From positions 1 to 51,779 of the forward strand of contig NZ_FUKU01000025.1 in NCBI RefSeq assembly GCF_900163865.1: a DNA stretch of 51,779 nt, given 5' to 3'. This DNA comes from Sphingobacterium sp. JB170 (GTDB lineage Bacteria > Bacteroidota > Bacteroidia > Sphingobacteriales > Sphingobacteriaceae). The position numbers were made by a program, and so were the translations under genes. Under the pieces are notes generated by a model. It was not told the origin of the DNA. It ran no database searches and was given only the letters and a program-made list of their open reading frames with translations. This document shows, piece by piece, positions 14,949 through 22,840 of this stretch (positions within the stretch are counted from its first letter, which is position 1; every line of letters begins with the position of its first letter).

Positions 14949-15800
14949 ATGCCGACGAACCCGATCGAATCATATCATCCTGCTCTATTTGCTTACGCTT
15001 ACAATATTTTAGGTTCCTACGAGGATGCTAAAGATGCGGTTCAGGATGTAACGCTAAACTATCTTACCACACCTAGAGTGAATATAGCGAATGAAAAGGC
15101 CTATTTGATTAGGAGCATTATAAATCATTCGATCAACATGAAAAAGCGGTATAAGCGGACCTCCTACCCCGAAAGCTGGCTTCCAGAACCCGTAGAAACC
15201 CACGGTGCGGATCATAGAATGAATAGCCGCGAGATACTTTCCTATTCCCTTTTGGTTCTTCTAGAACGGCTTGGTCCAAAGGAGCGTGGTGTTTATATTT
15301 TAAAACATGCTTTTGATTATACGCACGAGGAGATCGCTGGAACACTTGAACTCTCGGTCGAAAATTCGAGAAAACTTTTAAGCAGGGCAACACGCAAATT
15401 GAGTGGGGTCAGGCCTCAAGAACAGCGTAGCGTGCTGGTTAATTCGGATCTGTTAAATAACTATATCGCGATTGTTCGTGGTGGAGACATTCGCGCGCTG
15501 GAGAAAATGCTTTCGGATGATATTATGGCGCATGCAGATGGAGGAAGTAAACTTAGCGTCGTGCGCGAGCTCACCGCCGGGCCTCGTGAGGTCGCACACC
15601 TGATGCGGCACGTGTTTGAAAAGTATCAACGTGAGTTTTCTATCGCGTATACTTTTGTCAATCATCAGCCTGCACTTCTATTTTTTAATAAACTGGAACT
15701 TGTGAACTGTCAGATTTTTGAGTTTGATCAAGATCAGAAGATCAAACGTATTTATTCCGTTGTAGATCCCGATAAACTAAAAAATTTAAAACTTTTCTAG
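14949..15800 (+). CDS. ECF41-type RNA polymerase sigma factor (SigJ-like, SnoaL C-terminal domain)
   Basis: Extracytoplasmic-function sigma factor with a built-in regulatory domain in place of an anti-sigma factor. Region 2 is at about 6-70 (YNILGSYEDAKDAVQDV), region 4 at about 95-155 (LGPKERGVYILKHAFDYTHE), and a SnoaL/NTF2-like domain covers 165-280. The two ECF41 hallmarks are present: DGGSK at 197-201 (consensus DGGGK/R) in the linker and DPDKL at 273-277 (consensus NPDKL) near the C-terminus. Full length at 283 residues. The group is known to activate a nearby oxidoreductase or carboxymuconolactone decarboxylase-like gene; here the next gene is a small ABM-like protein with a matching promoter. 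Confidence 0.9.
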   Translation: MPTNPIESYHPALFAYAYNILGSYEDAKDAVQDVTLNYLTTPRVNIANEKAYLIRSIINHSINMKKRYKRTSYPESWLPEPVETHGADHRMNSREILSYSLLVLLERLGPKERGVYILKHAFDYTHEEIAGTLELSVENSRKLLSRATRKLSGVRPQEQRSVLVNSDLLNNYIAIVRGGDIRALEKMLSDDIMAHADGGSKLSVVRELTAGPREVAHLMRHVFEKYQREFSIAYTFVNHQPALLFFNKLELVNCQIFEFDQDQKIKRIYSVVDPDKLKNLKLF

Positions 15801-15805
15801 CTTTT

Positions 15806-15832
15806 TGTCACGTTTTGGTTAAGCTGCTTGTC
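15806..15832 (+). promoter_or_regulatory. ECF41-like promoter before the ABM-like gene
   Basis: TGTCACG (15806-15812) is followed, after 16 nt, by TGTC (15829-15832). The published ECF41 consensus is TGTCACA and CGTC, so both boxes match but for one base each. The site lies just past the sigma factor stop and about 55 bases before the next start codon. Confidence 0.6.
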
Positions 15833-15887
15833 TTTATCTGTATATAGACGAAAAGAGCATTTCATAACAATTAAATTGATAGAAATA

Positions 15888-16223
15888 ATGATTACAGTAC
15901 AAGTTACTTACACGGTGCACGATGAATACGTGCCGACAAACAAAGAAAACATCGCCTTATTCATACGCGATTTTGGGAAGATAAAGTCGAATGCCTTTCG
16001 GTATCGCGTATATCAGAAATCGAATGGGAACACTTTTGTGCACATCTCTGAATTTGAAGATGAAGTGATTCAGGCGAAGATTCTTCGTGAGCCGGCATTC
16101 GTCCACTTCCAACAGCAGCGGGATCTAAATTTAAAATCTGCCCCGGCGATTGAGTTTTTAAATCACGTTGGAAATGCGGGAATCTTTATGGGCTTTGAGG
16201 AAAAGCAAAATTCGGATAGTTGA
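15888..16223 (+). CDS. Small ABM-like (dimeric alpha/beta barrel) protein, likely ECF41 target
   Basis: A 111-residue protein whose start I place at the ATG at 15888 (MITVQVTYTVHDEYVP); the frame is open to 15828 but that part overlaps the promoter. The pattern of an N-terminal strand, a helix with NKENIALFIRDF, a central strand YRVYQKSNGNTFVHISEFED and a second helix suggests the ABM / ferredoxin-like dimeric barrel fold, used by small monooxygenases and stress proteins. No catalytic residue can be assigned. Its place directly after an ECF41 sigma gene with a fitting promoter implies that it is the regulated partner, probably in an oxidative or antibiotic stress response. Confidence 0.65.
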   Translation: MITVQVTYTVHDEYVPTNKENIALFIRDFGKIKSNAFRYRVYQKSNGNTFVHISEFEDEVIQAKILREPAFVHFQQQRDLNLKSAPAIEFLNHVGNAGIFMGFEEKQNSDS

Positions 16224-16299
16224 TCGTAACACTAGGCGAATTTTGGAAGAAACAGAAGCTCTATCGAAGAGTATTTTATCGCTAACGAGATAGAAGTTG

Positions 16300-16796
16300 G
16301 AAACATTGGGTCTTTAACGATTTCTTTGGCGTCGGGTGGCTGTTTTTCGTTTCGGGCAACTGGCAATACGCTTTTTTTATCATTACTCAACAAAAGACGG
16401 TTCATATAAACTGCTGTAAATCTGCCTTTACAACTGCCTTACCGTCCAATTGTTCTTGATTGTTTCAGCAATATAAAATTCTCTTTTATATTGACTGTCA
16501 ACACTTTGAAGTAACTTGTATTGGCTTCAACTCAAATGTGCATACAGTGTATGCACATTTGAGAATGTGCGATAAAACTGTCTGTAAAGGTTTATTTGTC
16601 TTGTGGAAAAACCAGTTCCGAACTCGGGTTGCAGTTGTTCTGAAAGATTTCTGATAAGAAACGTTCCGTGATCTGCACGTTCTTTCCCTTCTTGTTCTTC
16701 TTCAAAGATACGTTTGCCAATATGCCAATACATCAAAGTTCTTTGATAGTCAACTGCTCGTATAGCTTTGTCTTTTGACTGGGCTATTATGGCTTT
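16300..16796 (-). pseudogene. Decayed YhcG/DUF1016 family nuclease gene
   Basis: The minus strand encodes pieces of a DUF1016 (YhcG) PDDEXK-nuclease protein: KAIIAQSKDKAIRAVDYQRT, then LMYWHIGKRIFEEEQEGKER, then FSTRQINLYRQFYRTF and VHTLYAHLS. At this point the expected Trp codon is TGA (LS-stop-SQYKLL), after which SVDSQYKREFYIAETIKNNW continues in the same frame. A TAA follows inside QL-stop-RQIYSSLYE, then a +1 shift before RLLLSNDKKSVLPVARNEK and AKEIVKDPM near 16304. The N-terminal start and the whole nuclease domain are not recognisable. At least two nonsense changes and one frameshift show the gene is dead. A 69-codon frame (16527-16736) is only its middle part. Confidence 0.85.
16531..16563. 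repeat. 33-bp palindrome inside the dead DUF1016 gene
   Basis: CTCAAATGTGCATACA (16531-16546) and TGTATGCACATTTGAG (16548-16563) are perfect 16-bp arms around a single G. The stretch also encodes the conserved VHTLYA-LS part of the DUF1016 gene, so it arose within coding sequence and is not a separate inserted element. Confidence 0.85.
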
Positions 16797-17000
16797 TTAT
16801 ATCTGTTATTATAGATTGATTTATTTATGAGCGTATTATTCAATTTTTATCATGTTATCATTTCCGAACCATACAGTATCGATCATACATATTGCACGAC
16901 TATTCTCTAACTATGAGAGTGAGAATACCATAAATAGGATTAAGCAACATTTAATAAATGCCCATTCGCGTGCATACGTCAAGCGCAATTGTAATGTCAG

Positions 17001-17072
17001 TTTATCTCAAAAGCGTCCGATAGACATAAACCAACGCTGTTCAATCTGATGTACACGGCCCCCCGGGACTAA
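17001..17072 (-). pseudogene. 72-bp remnant of a second WxcM-like gene
   Basis: This stretch matches 17337-17410, inside the intact WxcM-like gene, over its whole length with scattered substitutions and small indels (shared cores TTTATCTCAAAAGCG and CGCTGTTCAATCTGATGT). Both lie in the same orientation. It is too short and too altered to code for anything and is best seen as the trace of a former paralogue or of a partial duplication. Confidence 0.75.
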
Positions 17073-17110
17073 TATGGCGAACAGCGAGCTCTTAACAATG
17101 AATTCACAAC

Positions 17111-17530
17111 TTAAAGATTCTGAAAATAACTGAGTTCCCATGTATGGTCATCTTTTGATGCGTGCTCTATGCCGTGGTCAGCAAATACGAGTAGTTCCGA
17201 GTTCGGACTTGTCGCTTTGATCGCCGTTCCGTATCCTTTAGGTATGTGAAGCACTTCGGGGTTTTCTGCAGACAATAGCCGTTTCTCAACGGGCAGATCG
17301 GCTGAAGCTTGCTCCCAATTATCAATCTTAATAAGATTTATCTCAAAAGCGCCCGATAGGACATAAAACCACCGCTGTTCAATCTGATGTGCGCGCCACC
17401 CTCGGATTAATTCGGTGTCAACATTCTTAATAACGTAAAAACGTTTGACTAAGCTCATGTCAAATTCGTTTACGAATCGGATCTGTCCTCTTTCATCTTT
17501 GGCTATACCGCCTGGTATGTGGTTGATCAT
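17111..17530 (-). CDS. WxcM/FdtA-like cupin (sugar nucleotide isomerase-type)
   Basis: Small cupin of the WxcM C-terminal / FdtA type, proteins that isomerise dTDP-4-keto-6-deoxyhexoses or act as sugar epimerases in surface polysaccharide pathways. Seen are the substrate-loop signature RGWRAHQIEQRWFYVLSGAF (about 43-62) and LHIPKGYGTAIKATSPNSEL (about 94-113), with the usual 130-140 residue length. The catalytic His is likely H48 in WRAHQIEQ. It stands alone on the minus strand, about 8 kb from the polysaccharide cluster and next to a broken copy, so it may be a survivor of an older polysaccharide locus. Substrate is not decidable; FdtA would act on the RmlB product made by the cluster. Confidence 0.78.
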   Translation of the reverse strand: MINHIPGGIAKDERGQIRFVNEFDMSLVKRFYVIKNVDTELIRGWRAHQIEQRWFYVLSGAFEINLIKIDNWEQASADLPVEKRLLSAENPEVLHIPKGYGTAIKATSPNSELLVFADHGIEHASKDDHTWELSYFQNL

Positions 17531-17840
17531 TATTGCGTTTTATTCTTTGTCTTTTCTCGATCGGAATTTTAACTCTATGGCACGCTGCCGACTTCAAAAT
17601 AGGCTGCTCGATAAAAGAGCATTCCATTGCCTGTTAGAAGCAGGATCGAAATATAAGTGTTTCATTTCGGTGATGCAAGCAGATCGTTTTGTTTCGGGGT
17701 TTGCCGGAGTAGAAAATCGACCGGTCAATCAATTCATACAAATTTTGGCAGAACTTTGAAAGTTGTCTGCGCAGCTATGGTGTAATGGATTTAGGTGAGC
17801 GAAAGTGTTCCACGTGGCTCAATATTTTGTTGCGAAACGT
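17531..17840. other. 310-bp gap, nothing recognised
   Basis: No gene, repeat or strong terminator is seen between the WxcM-like gene and the Xre gene. A plus-strand frame crosses the first part, but it runs antisense to the WxcM-like gene and shows no motif. Confidence 0.4.
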
Positions 17841-18260
17841 TTACTTGTTGTTTAATATCTTTTCCAGGTACTGAACTTTTGATTTTTCAGCCTCGACAAG
17901 CAGCATGTAGAGTTTTTTGTTCTCTTCGTAGGCTTCTATCAGCTTGTCTAGGGGATTGAAGGTCATGTTGACACTGCCGTTATTTGTATTTGAAGTATTC
18001 GAACTTTGATCATGAAACGTATTGAAGTAGTTGATAACAGCATCTTCACTAAAGCTTTCGATTGCATCAGTAGTGACCCCTAAAATACTAGCTACTTGAG
18101 CAAGTAATTCAGTTTCGATGGTTTCACTTTTCTCAATATTAGATACGGTCTGTTGAGATACGCCCAGCTCATTCGCCAATGTTTCCTGTTTCATACTGCG
18201 CAGTTCACGGATGCGTCCAATTTTTCTACCAATATGGTTTGTGGGGTTCGTTGTGTTCAT
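17841..18260 (-). CDS. Xre-family transcriptional regulator
   Basis: Stand-alone 139-residue regulator. The HTH_3 domain covers about residues 11-66 (KIGRIRELRSMKQETLANEL, then GVSQQTVSNIEKSE). A Ser/Asn-rich linker follows (about 86-98) and then a C-terminal helix (KLIEAYEENKKLYMLLVEAE) likely to form a dimerising coiled coil. This two-part layout is common in Bacteroidota regulators. It follows the sialic acid operon in the same direction after a 162-base gap, and the upstream inverted repeats at 18266-18293 suggest autoregulation. Its target genes are unknown. Confidence 0.85.
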   Translation of the reverse strand: MNTTNPTNHIGRKIGRIRELRSMKQETLANELGVSQQTVSNIEKSETIETELLAQVASILGVTTDAIESFSEDAVINYFNTFHDQSSNTSNTNNGSVNMTFNPLDKLIEAYEENKKLYMLLVEAEKSKVQYLEKILNNK

Positions 18261-18277
18261 GATTCAATACTAAAGGG

Positions 18278-18293
18278 TATTCAAGTGTGAATA
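18278..18293. promoter_or_regulatory. Candidate operator of the Xre gene
   Basis: TATTCA-AGTG-TGAATA is a perfect inverted repeat 18 bases upstream of the Xre start codon. It overlaps a second, imperfect dyad on its other side (TTCAATAC-TAAAGG-GTATTCAA). Two neighbouring dyads before an Xre gene are typical of an autoregulatory site. Confidence 0.4.
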
Positions 18294-18422
18294 TACAAAA
18301 AGATGTTTATTTTTTGAAATCATAAATCATTTTATATTGATAACGAGATTGATACAGCGGCTGCTCGGGATTTCATTCAGCGAACACTCCATAAGCAGAT
18401 TTCTCAAAACGAAAAAAATATA

Positions 18423-19649
18423 TTAGTTTTTGTGTCTTATTTTCACAAATAGCAGACTCAAAGTGGTTAGTAACAGAAGAACGGCGACAACCTGGAAGGT
18501 GATGGAAAGGTTCACGTTTGCATCTTTTAACGCGCCCCCTAGATACACCATTACACCACCAACAATGGTACTTAGAAAGTTTAAAAAGCCATATCCGGTT
18601 GCAATATACCTGGGGTTGATCACTTGGCGCAATAATGGCATCAGGTTGGCATCATTAGTACCCCGAGCGATTCCAAAAACAATCATCGCTAGAACGGCAA
18701 TTGGGAAGCTCGATGTGCTGGCAAGCAGGAACAGAAATGGAGCACCAATGCAAAACCCCAGTAGGATAACATTTAATCGCCCCTTTATATTTTTCTGCAC
18801 CCATCGGTCAGCAAAAATGCCACCCACGATCACGCCAATAAAGGATCCAACCTGCATATATCCTGTTGCGGAAATACCAGCACTGCCCAGTCCCAAGTGG
18901 AACTGCTCTTTCACAAATGTTGGTAGCCATCCGTTCACCAGCCAGTTGGCCATTCCCAGGATCGAGAAGAAGAACAAAATTATATAATAGGAAGGGATCT
19001 TAAACATAGCTTTTAACGCTTCTTTAACGGAATATTCTTCGGGCTGTTTATCATGCTGTCGCTGTTCGTCGGGCTGCTTATTGTCTTTAAGCAAGAATAA
19101 AAGTAACAATGAATATAATACGCCAAATGCGCCGAATACATGAAATCCATAACGCCATCCCCAGGCCTGGGCTATATAACCGCCAAGGCCTCCTAATGCA
19201 AGTCCGGTATACAGGCCACACATATGGAGTCCTGTTGCTAGCGACTGTGTTTTTCGGGAATGATAGTCGGTGATTAAGGCTAGCGCCGCTGGTATATAGC
19301 AAGCTTCACTCACGCCCATTAGTAATCTGGTTACTAGGATTTCAGGGAATGATTGCGTGTACCCTGTCCATAAAGTCACCGCTGACCAAACGCCAACGGA
19401 AAAAACAATAAGTTTTTTTCGCGAGTATTTATCCGCTAGGTAGCCGCCAAAAGGACTCACCAGCCCATATGACCAAAGGAAGACGGAGGTTAACAATCCA
19501 AACTGAGCATCGTTTATTTGAAAATCACTAACTATTGGGTCACGCATGGAGGTGATCAGCAAGCGGTCGAAATAATTTAGAAAAGCAACTACCCAGAGCA
19601 GGGCCACCACTATCCAGGGATAATACGATTTGTTAACTAGAGCGTTCAT
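18423..19649 (-). CDS. MFS transporter, probable sialic acid permease (NanT-like)
   Basis: Inner-membrane sugar acid transporter of the major facilitator superfamily, with about 12 membrane helices over 408 residues. The MFS signature between helices 2 and 3 reads GGYLADKYSRKKLIVFSVG, and an acidic residue sits early in helix 1 (FLNYFDRLLI). A charged cytoplasmic loop divides the two halves (KDNKQPDEQRQHDKQPEEYS). It starts 20 bases after the NanM-like gene and is the last gene of the operon. Neighbouring lyase and mutarotase genes make N-acetylneuraminate the likely substrate; the protein also resembles anion/cation symporters and hexuronate transporters, so specificity rests on context. Confidence 0.85.
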   Translation of the reverse strand: MNALVNKSYYPWIVVALLWVVAFLNYFDRLLITSMRDPIVSDFQINDAQFGLLTSVFLWSYGLVSPFGGYLADKYSRKKLIVFSVGVWSAVTLWTGYTQSFPEILVTRLLMGVSEACYIPAALALITDYHSRKTQSLATGLHMCGLYTGLALGGLGGYIAQAWGWRYGFHVFGAFGVLYSLLLLFLLKDNKQPDEQRQHDKQPEEYSVKEALKAMFKIPSYYIILFFFSILGMANWLVNGWLPTFVKEQFHLGLGSAGISATGYMQVGSFIGVIVGGIFADRWVQKNIKGRLNVILLGFCIGAPFLFLLASTSSFPIAVLAMIVFGIARGTNDANLMPLLRQVINPRYIATGYGFLNFLSTIVGGVMVYLGGALKDANVNLSITFQVVAVLLLLTTLSLLFVKIRHKN

Positions 19650-19669
19650 GGGCAGTTTGCTTGAGTATT

Positions 19670-20755
19670 TTAAGGTTTATAGATAAGTACTTGATTTGTT
19701 CGCACCGCTGGGCGCGCCTCGCCTCCGGGAATAATAATGCTTCCGTTCCATACTACGGCTGAGGTGGTTACTGGCGCATGTACACGGAGCTTCTTGCCGC
19801 TGGAATGGGCTTTTAAAAACTTAGGAATCGTGTCGCGAACACTCCACTGGTTTTGCTTGATGTGGTAGGATAGTACATTTCTTGCGAACCCGGGATGTTT
19901 CTCGCGAAGATCTGATTGCGCAAGCTTACCGTCATCGCCCGATACAAATAGAATTTCATCCTCTATTACGCCCGCAATTCCAGGATTTGCTACCGCGGTG
20001 ATGGAGTAGGGTACAGGCGCGATTTTGGTCCAGGATTCTCCGTTAAAGAAAAACCCATCATTCAGGTACCTCCGTTTTGCTTGATGGAGCGAAGCGCCAG
20101 AGAAAACATAGAGACCGCTGCTGCTCGCTGCGGCGGCAGCGAAAATTCTTCCTTCCCCCGGCAAATCAGCAAGCTGCTGCCAGCCGCGATCGGGAGCCGA
20201 AAGATCAAACCGAAACACACTTTTTGAAGCCTGATTGGCAGGCTGTTCCACCTGTCCACCAATGACGTACCAGTAGTTGTTATATTGGGCAAAGGCTAGA
20301 TTCGTAAGCGGAACGGGCAGGCTTGGCAGCTTCTTAATCTGGAGGCTGTCACTTGCAAGCGAGATTTGATACGTCTGCTTATAACAAGTAGCGCCGTCAC
20401 TGCCGCCCGCTATAAAAAAGTTGCCATTAAAGCTTGCTGAGGCGCCGTAACCTAAGGGCATTGGCAGTCGTCCGAGGAGCTCCCAGCTCGCGGTTTCGGT
20501 AGAGAGAAAATAAACTTTGTCGGAGTATACTTTATTCCCGTTTTTCCACGGTGGTATGCCACCCTTGAACTGTGCGCCACCGGCGTACACGATGCCGCCT
20601 TCCAGCTTTCCGGCGTAGCTTCCGGCAAACCCGAGTGAATCTGGAATAGCGGCGAGCATTCCCCAACTTGCTTTTTGCGCCTGAGCGTCTAGATGCACTG
20701 CGAGAAGGAGCGTTAATCCCGCGTGCAACACTATCTTTTTAAGAGCTCCGTGCAT
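19670..20755 (-). CDS. nanM: Kelch-type cyclically permuted mutarotase (NanM-like N-acetylneuraminate epimerase)
   Basis: Periplasmic enzyme that speeds the change from alpha- to beta-N-acetylneuraminate so that it can be taken up. A signal peptide ends near HLDAQAQ (residues 1-27). The mature part is a six-bladed kelch propeller with repeated glycine-rich turns (GGIVYAGGAQFKGG, NFFIAGGSDG, YWYVIGGQVE, GLYVFSGAS, SIIIPGGEARP). The length of 361 fits NanM-like proteins of Bacteroidota. The start lies inside the end of nanA (25-bp overlap), so expression is coupled. Confidence in the role is supported by the neighbouring lyase. Confidence 0.88.
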   Translation of the reverse strand: MHGALKKIVLHAGLTLLLAVHLDAQAQKASWGMLAAIPDSLGFAGSYAGKLEGGIVYAGGAQFKGGIPPWKNGNKVYSDKVYFLSTETASWELLGRLPMPLGYGASASFNGNFFIAGGSDGATCYKQTYQISLASDSLQIKKLPSLPVPLTNLAFAQYNNYWYVIGGQVEQPANQASKSVFRFDLSAPDRGWQQLADLPGEGRIFAAAAASSSGLYVFSGASLHQAKRRYLNDGFFFNGESWTKIAPVPYSITAVANPGIAGVIEDEILFVSGDDGKLAQSDLREKHPGFARNVLSYHIKQNQWSVRDTIPKFLKAHSSGKKLRVHAPVTTSAVVWNGSIIIPGGEARPAVRTNQVLIYKP

Positions 20756-21675
20756 AGGGCTAATGTTTGAAAAAATCCGACATCCTCTAGCTCACTTTTA
20801 AGCTCACTTTTTTCGGTCGCCGAAAGCGTTCCTAAAGGCAGGCGAGCACTACCCATATCGAAGCCTATCATCTCCATTATAGCGCGCTGGGCTGGGATAG
20901 GACCATACTTACCGATCAGTTTGATCATTTTTATCGCCTGATACTGTATGTCTTGCGCTTGCTGATTTTTTTTATCAGCAAATAATCGCATCACCTGGAG
21001 GTAAATTGGCGCCGCGTAGTTATAGGTGCTCCCTATTGCCCCCTTAGCGCCAACGGAGAGCGCCGGCAGTAAGAGCTCATCAAAGCCGTAGAGCATATCG
21101 TGGTCATCAGCGCAGATCTGCAGGCCGTCTTGATACTCATGGATAGCGGGTGAGGTGAATTTAATACCCGCAAAGTTTGGCGCTGCGGCCGCTATTTTAG
21201 GAATCAAGGTTTCTAAATTAACGTTCACGCCGGTGATGTGCGGGATATGGTAGTAGTAATATGGAAGCTCCGGTGCTGCGCCCGCAATTTCGCTCAAACT
21301 AACAGTCAGCAGATCCTCGCTCGCGGGCTTAAAGTAAAACGCACAGACCGAAGAAATCGCATCCGCGCCGATTGCTTGAGCATGGGCGGCCAGCGTTTTG
21401 GCCTCGCTGATCGAGGTGTGGCCCACGTGCACGATCACCTTCATTCTTTTATTTACCGCCTGGACATATTTTTCGGCAATAGCCTTCCGCTCGTCCATGG
21501 CTAAAGATAAACCTTCTCCGTTTGTGCCGCAGACAAAAATGCCGGCTAGGTGCTGATCATACAGATGATCAGCGAGCTTAGGGATGTAATCCAGGTTTAC
21601 CGATCCATCAGCGTTGTAGGCGGTAAAAGCGGCGGCGAGTAAGCCTTCTATTTTAGTAGCGTTTTTAAATTTCAT
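20731..21675 (-). CDS. nanA: N-acetylneuraminate lyase
   Basis: Class I aldolase of the DHDPS/NanA family that splits N-acetylneuraminate into N-acetylmannosamine and pyruvate in the cytoplasm. The Schiff-base lysine is K172 in FAGIKFTSP, the catalytic tyrosine Y142 in YYYYHIPHITG, and the carboxylate-binding motif is CGTNGEG (49-55). Full length at 314 residues. It overlaps the regulator gene by 4 bp (ATGA) and the NanM-like gene by 25 bp. No nanE or nanK gene is in the window, so further breakdown of N-acetylmannosamine must be encoded elsewhere. Confidence 0.92.
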   Translation of the reverse strand: MKFKNATKIEGLLAAAFTAYNADGSVNLDYIPKLADHLYDQHLAGIFVCGTNGEGLSLAMDERKAIAEKYVQAVNKRMKVIVHVGHTSISEAKTLAAHAQAIGADAISSVCAFYFKPASEDLLTVSLSEIAGAAPELPYYYYHIPHITGVNVNLETLIPKIAAAAPNFAGIKFTSPAIHEYQDGLQICADDHDMLYGFDELLLPALSVGAKGAIGSTYNYAAPIYLQVMRLFADKKNQQAQDIQYQAIKMIKLIGKYGPIPAQRAIMEMIGFDMGSARLPLGTLSATEKSELKSELEDVGFFQTLALCTELLKR

Positions 21676-22379
21676 GAATTTGTTTGTTTTAGTGTACTAA
21701 GGGCATCTAAATGCGGGCGAAGGTGTTCTTCCATCCCTTTTTTGAAAGCGTCTTTATCGCCTTTTTTTATCAGCTCGACCAAGTCGGCGTGGCTCACCTT
21801 TGGGGTAACTACGCGTTTTTCGATTTTAAGGACATAATCAAACAGCGGCATGAGCATCGACTGGAAGCGCATGAGTGTCTGGTTGCCCGTAATCTCGTAT
21901 AGTTTCCCGTGGAATGCGATTTCATTTTTTATCCGAAAGCTGGTTATTTTCTGTCCATCATTTTTGACTATCTTCTCGAGCTCATTCAGGTGCCTTTCAT
22001 TGATACGCATAAAAAGTAAATCGGCCATTCCTAGTTCGAGCACCAAGCGGAGCTCAAAAATATCTTGCAAGGTAGTCGCGTCCACCAGCTGCGGTTGGAG
22101 CACTTTCTCTAGACTTCCGAGCACGTCGGGGTGTGCGAGCACCATGCCTATTTTCTTTTTTGTGGTGATAATGCCCAGCATCCGCAGGCGGCTTAGCGCT
22201 TCGCGCAGAATGTTTCTGCTGACGCCCAGCGCCTGAGCGATTTCCATTTCTGAAGGCAGTCCATCGCCTACTACCAGCTGCTTTTCTTGCAGGTAGTCGC
22301 GCAGCTTAAGCTCGACTAAATCTGTCAGTGAGAGCGCTTTAATAGGTTGGAAGCCCGGTTTCGAGTCTGGTGTTGTCAT
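21672..22379 (-). CDS. GntR/FadR-type regulator of the sialic acid operon (NanR-like)
   Basis: Repressor-like protein with an N-terminal winged helix (PSEMEIAQALGVSRNILREA, about 40-59, with a wing through KKKIGMVL) and a C-terminal all-helical FCD ligand domain (about 95-220: LQDIFELRLVLELGMADLLF, then NEIAFHGKLYEITGN with metal-binding His). Length 235 is normal. It overlaps nanA by 4 bp, so it is co-transcribed with the genes it most likely controls, sensing sialic acid or a breakdown product. Confidence 0.88.
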   Translation of the reverse strand: MTTPDSKPGFQPIKALSLTDLVELKLRDYLQEKQLVVGDGLPSEMEIAQALGVSRNILREALSRLRMLGIITTKKKIGMVLAHPDVLGSLEKVLQPQLVDATTLQDIFELRLVLELGMADLLFMRINERHLNELEKIVKNDGQKITSFRIKNEIAFHGKLYEITGNQTLMRFQSMLMPLFDYVLKIEKRVVTPKVSHADLVELIKKGDKDAFKKGMEEHLRPHLDALSTLKQTNS

Positions 22380-22405
22380 GTGTGATTATATGTTGTTTTG
22401 TTTAA

Positions 22406-22840
22406 TTATTTTTTCTGATAAAACTCGTCGACCTTAATCTTTTGAAATACCATGTCGGCCTGGCTTCCTTCATAAATTACGCCAATCGTCTGTTCGTCCA
22501 CTGAGGTGATACAGGAGTAGCCGCGTCCACTCCATTCATCGAGTAAAACGATATTCTCATCCGACCAGGTATCACCGTAATCAAAGCTGGCCTGCACGGA
22601 GATATGGTCGCGTTTACTGGTAGAGTGTGGGTTACAAAAGAATAATATTTCATTCTTATCTGGAGCGATGTATTTATGTAAGCTCGCCATGCAGGTCGGC
22701 ATGATCAACGCGTTTAGTGAGCTGAGGTGTATCTGCCAGGTTTCGCCAAAATCTTTCATTGTAGCGACGGCTCTGCCGTTCCCCGGGACGGGTAGCCCTC
22801 TATTTCTATTTGTCCGCATGTTGAACATCAGCTCACCAGG
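22406..22840 (-). pseudogene. 3' fragment of an exo-alpha-sialidase (GH33) gene
   Basis: About 143 residues from the C-terminal third of a secreted sialidase. The frame reads ELMFNMRTNRNRG, then two Asp-box-like stretches (MKDFGETWQ and SFDYGDTWSDE), then ASLHKYIAPDKNEILFFCNP and RGYSCITSVDEQTIGVIYEG, the late conserved part with the catalytic Tyr region. GH33 enzymes are normally 400-550 residues, so the signal peptide and most of the propeller are gone. The frame's first ATG (22828) overlaps the stop of the broken SusC gene as TGATG, so a small product could still be made by re-initiation, but it cannot fold as a full propeller. Confidence 0.88.

Noticed and set aside
16852..17049. 65-codon plus-strand frame
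   Set aside because: Its second half is antisense to the WxcM-like remnant at 17001-17072, so the frame is accidental.
17445..17759. 104-codon plus-strand frame
   Set aside because: The first third runs antisense to the intact WxcM-like gene and the remainder shows no known motif.
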